Assembly: GCF_001485535.1 (NCBI RefSeq)
Contig: NZ_BCMZ01000002.1
Location: 1 to 64,000, forward strand
Reading direction: 5' to 3'
DNA from: Halobacterium sp. CBA1132
Lineage (GTDB): Archaea; Halobacteriota; Halobacteria; Halobacteriales; Halobacteriaceae
Length of the DNA stretch: 64,000 nucleotides
Part shown: piece after piece, positions 58,044-64,000 of the stretch
Position numbering within the stretch: the first letter of the stretch is position 1
How the letters are laid out: each line of letters begins with the position of its first letter
The notes under the pieces: model-generated
The model's input: only the letters and a program-made list of their open reading frames with translations
Database searches by the model: none
Told to the model about the DNA's origin: nothing
Translations under genes and position numbers: made by a program

Positions 58044-58595
58044 ATGTCCGAATCCCCGCAGGACGGCGTTCAGTCGTGGAGTGAGTCGATGACCGCCCGC
58101 GAACGCATTCGGGCGGTCGCCGAGACGCTTCGCGAACCGCGGTCGGTCAACTGGATCAGCGAGCAGGCTGACGCCGCCTGGAGTACGACTAACGAGGAAC
58201 TCCAAGATCTCGTCAACCAAGGCCAGCTGCGCCGCGTTGAGGCCGGCGAAACCACGCGCTATCTACCGGACTACACGCGCCTGCTCTTCGAAGAGATCCG
58301 GACGCTCATCGAGGAAAACACCCGCGAGGAGCTGCGGAGCGAATTGGCCGCAATCACCGAGGAGATCGAGGCGTGGCAGGCGACCTACGACGTCGAGACG
58401 TGGGAGGAGCTCGAACAGTCGCTTGCCGACGGCGACCTCTCAAGTGACGAGCTTCACGAACGCCGTGACGTGATCACGCGCTGGGAGGAGAATCTGGAAG
58501 ACCGTCGCCTCATCAAGCACGCGCTGGCGCTCTACTCGGATGTCGAAGCCGCTCGCGAACAGCGGATCAATGTGGCTGACCGCGCCGCAAACTAA
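58044..58595 (+). CDS. wHTH protein (DUF7342-like), module copy 2
   Basis: The product is 183 aa. The winged-helix region (RERIRAVAETLREPRSVNWI) is nearly the same as copy 1; the C-terminus differs (EQRINVADRAAN). It overlaps none of its neighbours and ends the module 45 nt before the convergent SWIM gene. The long open frame upstream of the chosen ATG is out of frame with PIN and not coding. Confidence 0.75.
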   Translation: MSESPQDGVQSWSESMTARERIRAVAETLREPRSVNWISEQADAAWSTTNEELQDLVNQGQLRRVEAGETTRYLPDYTRLLFEEIRTLIEENTREELRSELAAITEEIEAWQATYDVETWEELEQSLADGDLSSDELHERRDVITRWEENLEDRRLIKHALALYSDVEAAREQRINVADRAAN

Positions 58596-58640
58596 TTCTC
58601 GTGATCTTCGAACATACGGGTGTCATCGAAGGGGACACAA

Positions 58641-59429
58641 CTACTCGCAGGACTGCTCGCCAAGCTTCTCTCGAAGCTCGACTGCTGCCTTTTCGAAGTG
58701 TTCCGCGAGGAACGGCGTTCCCGATGTCGCCCGCTCCTCGAGGAATGCGACGGCGTCAGTGACCGCATCAGCGTCCCGTTCTGCGGTCGCGACACAGTCG
58801 ACATACTCGTCGATTGCCCGACTGAACGCACGCGAGAAGTGGTCGTACGCGCCGTCGACGCGCTCCATGTTGTCGTCGAGCGACTCGACGAGTGCCCGGT
58901 AGACGGTCGCCGCCGACGCGTCCCGCCCCTGTTCGCGGTACTCGTTCGCGAGATCGAACCACTGCGTGAAGTCGATCGGCTCGAAGACGACGTGGTACTC
59001 GGGATTCGTCTCTTCGAACCGCCGATCGATCGCGGTGCGAAGCTCGTCGACCGACTGTCTCGTCGGCTCGCCGACGCGGGCGAGAAACCGATCGCGGAGA
59101 TTCGCATCGGCCACGAGTTCGTCACGCAGGAACGCGCGGAGTTCGTCGGCGTCGACGCCGTCGAGTGCGGCGTCGAGTCGATCGCCTTCGTTTGGCGGTG
59201 GGTCGTCGACACACCGAAGCAACACGGCGACGACGTGCTTGCACGCTCCCGGCCCGTCGTACGGACAATCGCACCACGGGGTAAACCCGTCGGTGGCGAG
59301 GTCAACACGAACATCGTACTGACGGCTGCCGCTCACAACGGCTATGACAGTGCTGTCGACGCGGTGAATCTCGTGGATTGGTTGATCAGTACGGAGTACG
59401 GAATCTCCTCGTGTTCGCTCCGGAGACAT
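58641..59429 (-). pseudogene. SWIM zinc-finger gene with truncated N-terminus
   Basis: The frame is 262 aa. The SWIM finger (TPWCDCPYDGPGACKHVVAV, C-x-C-x(n)-C-x-H) and the long acidic helical C-terminus are intact. The usual first ~20 residues (RGRxYxxEGRI-type) are missing: the frame upstream of IHEIHRVDSTVIAVVSGSRQ comes from the complementary strand of a PhzF gene fragment that starts at 59378. It may still be translated from the ATG at 59429, but it looks like a fusion-truncation. Confidence 0.65.
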
Positions 59430-59716
59430 ACGAACCAGAAAACGAGCTCAACGTCCGAGTGTTTGCAGAGTTTTTCGGTATCCCTGAGGATCCTGCGACT
59501 GGTGCTTCGAATGGGTGTCTCGCTGCATACCTTACTGAGCACCAGTACTTCGACACGTCTGAGATCGACGTACGTGTCGAACAAGGATATGAAGTGAACC
59601 GACCCTCACTACTGTATCTACGTGGGCAGACAACTGCAGATTCGATTCAGGTAGAGGTCGGTGGGCGAGTAATTCCGACTGCGACTGGGACTCTCGTCGA
59701 GTCGAATAGCCTCTAA
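59400..59716 (+). pseudogene. PhzF-family 3' fragment
   Basis: The frame reads LLVFAPETYEPENELNVRVF, AEFFGIPEDPATGASNGCLA AYL and ends at a stop, matching the C-terminal third of PhzF-like isomerases (GIPEDPATGAS is the family hallmark). The front two thirds are absent; the break coincides with the start of the SWIM gene frame. It is a remnant, not a functional enzyme. Confidence 0.75.
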
Positions 59717-60206
59717 ACTGGCTCCGATATCATTCTATTAGTTCGTTCGGGTTCTGCGGCAGAATTGATATCGTATGTCTATTTCCGCTGTGTCCTCAGC
59801 TAAAGATCAATCAGTAGGTGGTGAGCAGCCACGCCGCGCAACCCCTCGCGCTTACCCGCTGGCGTCGAGACCAGATTCATTTTAGCCCGGAACGGGCGCG
59901 GGCGGTGCGGAGAGCGCCCACACGCCCGGAATGGTCGGTCGCGAACGACGCGGAGGGCGGCATGCGGCAAGCGGGGCGGGCCATAGAGAAACCTCGTTCA
60001 ACCGAATCCGGCGCTCGATGAACTAGCCGACAGCCCGGTGGACTCAGAAAGGGCGAGGCCGTCTCGGTCGTCTCCCGACCCCGCAAGCACCGCAGGAACG
60101 AGGCGCGCAGCGGGGTTCCCGTGAGCGGAGCGAACGGGAGCAAGCGAGACGCAGTCTCACGTGGTCGCGGGACGTCGAGCGGCCGAGGGCTTTCAGTGGA
60201 GAGGCC
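59717..60206. repeat. Repeat region A2 (59821-59982) and B2 (60033-60194)
   Basis: A2 matches 46740-46900 and B2 matches 47422-47534 in the same order and orientation. About 50 bp separate the two here, against over 500 bp including a gene at the first site. B2 carries an extra GTGAGCGGAGCGAACGGGAG block. No gene is present. Confidence 0.65.
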
Positions 60207-60536
60207 TCAGCTGTCTTGTTCCGAGTTTAGCTCTCGGAGGTATCCGGTGGCTGCGGTGCCGATCCAGACACCATCGACGTTGCGCATTTCGAGGTCAACT
60301 GTCGCAGTGCGGAACGGGTAGTGCTCGACGAGGATACGGCGGATCACGGTTTGAACAGTTTCTATCCCGTGTCTTTCGACGATATCTGCCATGGCCTCGT
60401 CGAAATGCGCATTCATGTGATCGTCACGGGGATCCTGGGCTCGCTTGCGAACGAGTTCACAGACGTCTTCGACGGACGCGTGGGCGGGATTCTCGGTTCG
60501 CTCCCGTACGTCGTAGAACGCCTCATCAACAGTCAT
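60207..60536 (-). CDS. Hypothetical protein downstream of a zinc-ribbon gene
   Basis: The product is 109 aa. It is mostly helical at the N-terminus (EAFYDVRERTENPAHASVED VCELVRK) and has a beta-rich C-terminus (TATVDLEMRNVDGVWIGTAA). No known motif is found. It overlaps the upstream zinc-ribbon gene by four bases (ATGA), so it is co-translated with it. Confidence 0.6.
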   Translation of the reverse strand: MTVDEAFYDVRERTENPAHASVEDVCELVRKRAQDPRDDHMNAHFDEAMADIVERHGIETVQTVIRRILVEHYPFRTATVDLEMRNVDGVWIGTAATGYLRELNSEQDS

Positions 60537-60904
60537 GAATCGGGCTTATCATCAAAGGTGGCGTCAGTAGAGGCATTCGACGTGTTCGGTTCCAGACGGC
60601 GCTGGCGACGGACCTCTGCGAGCACATCCTCGAGCATCGTGATACGTTCGATGCCCTTTGCCTCACTCACGATCTCGTCGATGAGCGACGCGCGTTTGGC
60701 GGCCTGCTCATCGCCGTCGGTTCTCTCGATGGCCTGGATACGGATCGAGCGCTTCTCCTGCCAGCCACAGTTCCAGCAGTTTTGCGAACAGGCGATTTGG
60801 TCGTCTTCGTCAGCAGCAATCACAGCCTCTACGAGCGACATTGAGAGTGGCCGCTCTGGCCCAACCTCTATCGTGATGTCAGATCCACATTCCGGACACT
60901 GCAT
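60533..60904 (-). CDS. N-terminal zinc-ribbon protein
   Basis: The start MQCPECGSDITIEVGPERPL gives 123 aa. Four cysteines (CPEC, and CSQNCWNCGWQEKRS) form a ribbon. A coiled helix follows (EAKGIERITMLEDVLAEVRR Q). It resembles small haloarchaeal nucleic-acid-associated zinc proteins. The operon continues into the 60207 gene. Confidence 0.68.
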   Translation of the reverse strand: MQCPECGSDITIEVGPERPLSMSLVEAVIAADEDDQIACSQNCWNCGWQEKRSIRIQAIERTDGDEQAAKRASLIDEIVSEAKGIERITMLEDVLAEVRRQRRLEPNTSNASTDATFDDKPDS

Positions 60905-60964
60905 GGTCTTCCAGAATACCGCCAGGGCTGTCAAGATATGGTTCTCTGAGCGAAAGAGCGAGAC

Positions 60965-61207
60965 CTAGGTTCCCGATTCTGGGTCTTGTAGTCGATCTCG
61001 GACATTTGCAAATTGGACCGGATCGGTGTCACCAGTTTCAGCGAGATCGTTCACCGACTGCAGCTGGGAGTTGATGAGTTTGTTTTGCTGGCGTGACCAC
61101 TCCTCGTCACCGTGGGTCCGGATGTATTCCGCCCACTGCTTGATCATGGTACGCCGTTGCTCTGTATTCCCGCGCTGGTTTTCTTCAAATTCTTCTGAAT
61201 CCAGCAT
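60965..61207 (-). CDS. Small acidic helical protein
   Basis: The ATG giving MLDSEEFEENQRGNTEQRRT is preferred over one 12 nt upstream; the product is 80 aa. It is entirely helical (MIKQWAEYIRTHGDEEWSRQ, NKLINSQLQSVNDLAETG) and charged. It lies 47 nt downstream of the wHTH gene at 61255 and often accompanies it in haloarchaea. The function is unknown. Confidence 0.65.
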   Translation of the reverse strand: MLDSEEFEENQRGNTEQRRTMIKQWAEYIRTHGDEEWSRQQNKLINSQLQSVNDLAETGDTDPVQFANVRDRLQDPESGT

Positions 61208-61254
61208 TGTAGTTCGCACTACCGAGTTTTGTGAAGCATAGTTCGCGTATCCCC

Positions 61255-61866
61255 CTAGAAGAGATCGTCAATTGGGGATTCACTACGCTCCTCTTTGGGA
61301 GTCTCATCAGTAAACAACGACCCTTCTTGGAGCGCCGCTCTCCTATCTTCAGCGGATTCCGACTCTGTAACGTCGATCTCGTCGAATTCGAGCGCATCTG
61401 TGACCGCCTCCGGGAGGTCGGGGCGCGCAGCATTGAGGTGGCGTTCGACCTGTTCAGTCAACGCCGTGTGGTCGTGGAGCGACCGCATGATTGGGACCCC
61501 ACGGAGATATTTGTACTCGTAGAGCAGTTCGACGCCGAATTCGGTAGGTCCCCAGAAGTCTGTCGGCAGGCCGCGTTCACCTTCGTTCGGCTCGTGATGG
61601 TACTTCGAGACGATGTTTCGATCCGCGAGGTTGTCGAGCTGTTCGCGAATCGTTGACCGGCTCTTCGGGATGAAGTAGTCAAGCTCCGTGATCGAGGCGA
61701 GGTGTGACGGATGGCCGAGGAGCACCTGGATAATGTGGTTTCGTGTCTCCTGCGAGAGAAACCGGTGGACGCGCCGCTGTTTCTCATAGGCGTCAGCACT
61801 ACCGACGTCGAATACCGTATCAGCGTGTGCGTCTGCCGGTGCCGGCGTGTCCGTCCGTTCGCTCAT
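61255..61866 (-). CDS. Winged HTH regulator
   Basis: The product is 203 aa. The winged helix is RFLSQETRNHIIQVLLGHPS, ELDYFIPKSRSTIREQLDNL ADRNIV, followed by a wing (EPNEGERGLPTDFWGPTEFG) and a long acidic C-terminal tail. It resembles haloarchaeal ArsR-like regulators. A short inverted repeat (GAAC/GTTC, 10-nt gap, about 61890-61907) lies upstream. The downstream 80-aa gene is probably in the same transcript. Confidence 0.8.
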   Translation of the reverse strand: MSERTDTPAPADAHADTVFDVGSADAYEKQRRVHRFLSQETRNHIIQVLLGHPSHLASITELDYFIPKSRSTIREQLDNLADRNIVSKYHHEPNEGERGLPTDFWGPTEFGVELLYEYKYLRGVPIMRSLHDHTALTEQVERHLNAARPDLPEAVTDALEFDEIDVTESESAEDRRAALQEGSLFTDETPKEERSESPIDDLF

Positions 61867-61980
61867 ATGAAGTTCTACTTCCTGAACGATTGTAACTGTT
61901 CGGGTGTACCATGACGATTTAGAGAGGAAATCCCGACGTAGTTAGCAAGACCTAACACCGTTGCCTGAGAAGCACCCACT

Positions 61981-62820
61981 GTGACTGAGGAGACGCGAAA
62001 GGACCGCTGGCGACGCGTGAAAGCCGCCGTGGATCGGGCACTTCACGGCGTTGCGGTTCCGCGACCGGATCGATCAGAGGTTGCCCGGTTCATCAACGAG
62101 GCTGTGCCCGCGTTCACCCAGGCGGGCATCACGACCTATCTTGTGTTCGGCAGTTATCGCGGCGACTACGAGGTTCGGCTCCGAGCGATGGCGTACGAAC
62201 TCAGCAAACCCATCGACGCTGAAGCCACACTCATCGGTGACACCGCTGATCCAGACACGCGTGTCGTGCCGTCGTTCCTCATCAAGTTTCACGCGCTCGC
62301 CGAGTTCGCGGACCACCTCGTTGGCGTCTACGAGAAGGAGAGTGGCGGTGAAAGCCCCGAATTGGGGCTGCTCGATCAGCGTCCCTACTTCGAGAAAGGT
62401 TGGATGTTCCCCCGGGATTATACGGGCTTGACGCGAGATGCCCTTGAGTCGAAGGCGGACGTGATCGACGCTGCCATTCAGATATACTATGCACCAGACG
62501 CTGACGATGAGACGAAACGACGAGAGCTGAAAGCACTCGTCAGTGAAGCGCAAACCTTTGATATCGATATCACCGAACAGGAGGTCGTTGATGCGCTTCG
62601 CGACCGTGACCGGGATGCTCTCGGAGAAATCGCATCCTACAGTTGGGTCCACCTGAATCTGTTTCGGAAATACGAACTCCACGACCGCTGTTTCCCCTGG
62701 TTTTCGGAGCAGGAACTTCGGACTCTCGCGACGGAAGTGCCGGGGCCGGCCCGTCCGCAGTGGGAAGAGGAATTCGAATCCACAGACCTTGGAAACACAG
62801 AGTCTGATGAGTCGGACTAA
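61981..62820 (+). CDS. Hypothetical protein with TIR/deoxyribosyltransferase-like core
   Basis: A GTG start gives 279 aa. TTYLVFGSYRGDYEVRLRAM, PSFLIKFHALAEFADHLVGV and YEKESGGESPELGLLDQ follow the order of a flavodoxin-like Rossmann fold. A Glu after a Ser-Gly-Gly loop is reminiscent of nucleoside deoxyribosyltransferases and TIR-like NAD-consuming enzymes. The C-terminal half is helical and unrecognised. A 42-aa gene follows after 60 nt. The fold call is tentative. Confidence 0.55.
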   Translation: MTEETRKDRWRRVKAAVDRALHGVAVPRPDRSEVARFINEAVPAFTQAGITTYLVFGSYRGDYEVRLRAMAYELSKPIDAEATLIGDTADPDTRVVPSFLIKFHALAEFADHLVGVYEKESGGESPELGLLDQRPYFEKGWMFPRDYTGLTRDALESKADVIDAAIQIYYAPDADDETKRRELKALVSEAQTFDIDITEQEVVDALRDRDRDALGEIASYSWVHLNLFRKYELHDRCFPWFSEQELRTLATEVPGPARPQWEEEFESTDLGNTESDESD

Positions 62821-62880
62821 CCGCCTGCGAAAATGGCCGCATACTCTTATCTCCGGACACCGGAGATGAAATTGAATACC

Positions 62881-63009
62881 ATGCGTGAGGATGCTGCTGG
62901 GCTCTACGAACGAGGCGTCGAAGCGGACTGTAGTGCCGAGGAAGCCTGGGAGCAAATTCAGGTCCGCAACGAGAAGACCGAATGGGATATCGAGGCCATG
63001 TTGGACTGA
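62881..63009 (+). CDS. Small acidic protein, 42 aa
   Basis: The translation is MREDAAGLYERGVEADCSAE, then EAWEQIQVRNEKTEWDIEAM and LD. It is helical and acidic, on the same strand and 60 nt after the previous gene. The composition is clearly haloarchaeal. It may be a partner of the 279-aa protein. No domain is known. Confidence 0.5.
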   Translation: MREDAAGLYERGVEADCSAEEAWEQIQVRNEKTEWDIEAMLD

Positions 63010-63118
63010 GCCCTTTCGGGATCTCGACAACCGGATTGAGTTCCCTCGTAGGGCTGGATGCATATCCCCGAATCTATTTTCCGGACGTACTGAACCAGTG
63101 GAGCGCACTGGGGCAGGC

Positions 63119-63457
63119 CTATTCGGAGTTTATGTCAGCAACGAGATGCTCTTCGAGGTCGCGCGTCCAGTACGTCGCGGGCCCACCAGGACTACAGCGG
63201 ACACAGAGGTGTACTGTTCCGTCGAGGTGGCCGAGTTCGACGTGGAAGGACGTGAGTGCCGGCAGCGTATCGACGATGCGTCCACAGCCGTCGTAGGCAT
63301 GGTGGTCGAGGTCGTTGGAATCAGGGCGCTCCTGAATAGCGCAGTCGACGCAGATCGGGTGGGTGACCCGTTCGTCTTGCCCCCAGGTGTGGGCCTCGCC
63401 AGTCTCCGTACCGGGCGGCGCGTCGCAAAAAGCGCAGCCGACGAGGGTCTGCTGCAT
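63119..63457 (-). CDS. DUF7558-like zinc-binding protein
   Basis: The ATG start overlaps the upstream stop by one base (TGATG); the product is 112 aa. Cysteine pairs CAFC, CVDC and CVRCS plus GEAHTWGQDERVTHPI define a conserved haloarchaeal zinc family, probably DUF7558. A pseudogene copy lies at 49367-49735. It forms an operon with the 96-aa gene. Confidence 0.78.
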   Translation of the reverse strand: MQQTLVGCAFCDAPPGTETGEAHTWGQDERVTHPICVDCAIQERPDSNDLDHHAYDGCGRIVDTLPALTSFHVELGHLDGTVHLCVRCSPGGPATYWTRDLEEHLVADINSE

Positions 63458-63747
63458 CACTCGCCCTCCGTGTCGGCGTCGCGGCCGGCCGTCCAGCCAC
63501 GGTGGAAGACGGCCAGCTGCGTCGATGAGTCGAACGTGGTGCCGCTCGGCTCGTGAACCAGAACTTGGTCCTCGGGAACCGGAGTGACGACGTCCGCGTC
63601 GACGAGGTCGCTGACCAGGCGCTGGGCCGTCCTGTCGTCGACGTCCGCCGTGTCGACGCTGGTGGCGTCACGGTCCAGGGCGAGCTGTTCTTTCTCGAAC
63701 TGTTCGTAGTCGCGACTCGTGTCGTCGTGCGGATCGAGACCAGGCAT
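63457..63747 (-). CDS. Acidic haloarchaeal plasmid-type protein
   Basis: The product is 96 aa, very acidic, reading MPGLDPHDDTSRDYEQFEKE and TAQRLVSDLVDADVVTPVPE in order. No catalytic residues are evident. It probably belongs to a DUF family of haloarchaeal plasmids. Its leader at 63748-63808 contains a perfect TGCACGCC-GGGA-GGCGTGCA hairpin, a variant of the shared leader element. Confidence 0.68.
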   Translation of the reverse strand: MPGLDPHDDTSRDYEQFEKEQLALDRDATSVDTADVDDRTAQRLVSDLVDADVVTPVPEDQVLVHEPSGTTFDSSTQLAVFHRGWTAGRDADTEGE

Positions 63748-63774
63748 GGTGAGTCACGCAGCGCACGCTGTCGC

Positions 63775-63808
63775 GCGCTGCACGCCTCCCGGCGTGCACG
63801 AGAAACAG
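63775..63808 (-). promoter_or_regulatory. Shared leader element, copy 7 (hairpin variant)
   Basis: The coding strand reads TGTTTCTCG, then TGCACGCC-GGGA-GGCGTGCA, ending 27 nt before the ATG at 63747. The stem is perfect and differs in sequence from the CCCC/GGGG stems of other copies. That would suggest covariation if the structure is what matters. Confidence 0.55.
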
Positions 63809-63877
63809 CGTTCTCGTGCGCACACCAGAACGCTCCGCGTTCTGGGGACGCCGACAAACAGTCAGGAGTGACAGCGT

Positions 63878-64000
63878 CTAGTCCGGTCGCGGGTCTCGAT
63901 AGCCGATGACGGCGACGTCGTCGATGAACAGGACGCCCTTCATAAAGTCGAGCTTGGTCAGACTGTGCTGGTACAGGTTATGCCGGCCAAGATAGTTCAC
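63878..64000 (-). CDS. C-terminal end of a gene cut by the window edge
   Basis: Open from the right edge of the window, the frame reads NYLGRHNLYQHSLTKLDFMK, then GVLFIDDVAVIGYRDPRPD and a TAG. It is plainly coding but only 40 residues are visible, so the family cannot be named. Confidence 0.5.
   Translation of the reverse strand: MNYLGRHNLYQHSLTKLDFMKGVLFIDDVAVIGYRDPRPD

Noticed and set aside
62074-63108. 344-codon minus-strand frame opposite the 61981 gene
   Set aside because: Basic and Phe/Arg-rich, unlike haloarchaeal proteins. The opposite strand has acidic, conserved-looking sequence.

Overview
The window is haloarchaeal (class Halobacteria). It is GC-rich and the predicted proteins are strongly acidic. 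It carries archaeal TBP and TFB genes, Tat/lipobox secretion, Bat-type HTH regulators and many small zinc-ribbon families known only from haloarchaea. There are no rRNA, tRNA, ribosomal or replication-initiator genes. The density of toxin-antitoxin (TA) modules, decayed gene copies, dispersed repeats and transposon remnants points to an accessory region, probably a megaplasmid or an integrated plasmid-like island. The exact genus cannot be fixed from sequence alone.

Layout. 0-8.2 kb is a nuclease-rich, defence-like stretch. It holds a membrane-anchored Mrr nuclease (547-2592), an HNH/DUF6166 operon (2663-3872), a RelE/RHH module (3997-4531), a second Mrr nuclease with zinc ribbon and C-terminal TM segment (4879-6243), and an AT-richer orphan PD-(D/E)XK protein (6513-8186). 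8.3-14.6 kb carries small haloarchaeal accessory genes plus a metal-exporting P-type ATPase and its HTH regulator. 14.8-17.6 kb is an AT-rich two-gene operon with a four-helix membrane protein, which I regard as the best candidate for an undescribed system. 18.4-20.4 kb is an IS605-type TnpB element that appears to have split a zinc-ribbon gene. 20.5-30.4 kb holds a PIN-wHTH module, TBP, HEPN/MNT, AbrB/PIN, a lipoprotein and a wHTH/TumE-like module.

30.4-43 kb contains TFB, a divergent ArsR-like regulator facing a metallochaperone and P1B ATPase, an FmdE-like protein, an RND/MMPL exporter, a ferritin-like protein and heme-copper-oxidase-like membrane proteins. 43-49.7 kb has an enolase-like gene, a repeat-flanked HNH homing-type endonuclease, an OB-fold protein, dispersed repeats and a wHTH/PIN pair. 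49.9-54.5 kb is a lactate utilisation locus (LutC, a fused LUD/Fe-S/CCG protein, and a divergent lactate permease). 54.5-64 kb has AbrB/PIN, a second TFB, a second copy of the RHH-PIN-wHTH module, truncated SWIM and PhzF genes, repeats and further small regulators.

How the parts fit. At least eight TA-like modules stabilise or guard the element. One TBP and two TFBs could give it its own promoter specificity. Seven genes (both TFBs, both HNH proteins, DUF6166, DUF6735 and the 63.7-kb gene) share a distinctive GC-rich element 22-39 nt before the start codon, with a T-rich box directly upstream. Metal export and lactate uptake/oxidation are the recognisable metabolic cargo. Repeated partial copies of the same genes show active recombination and decay.
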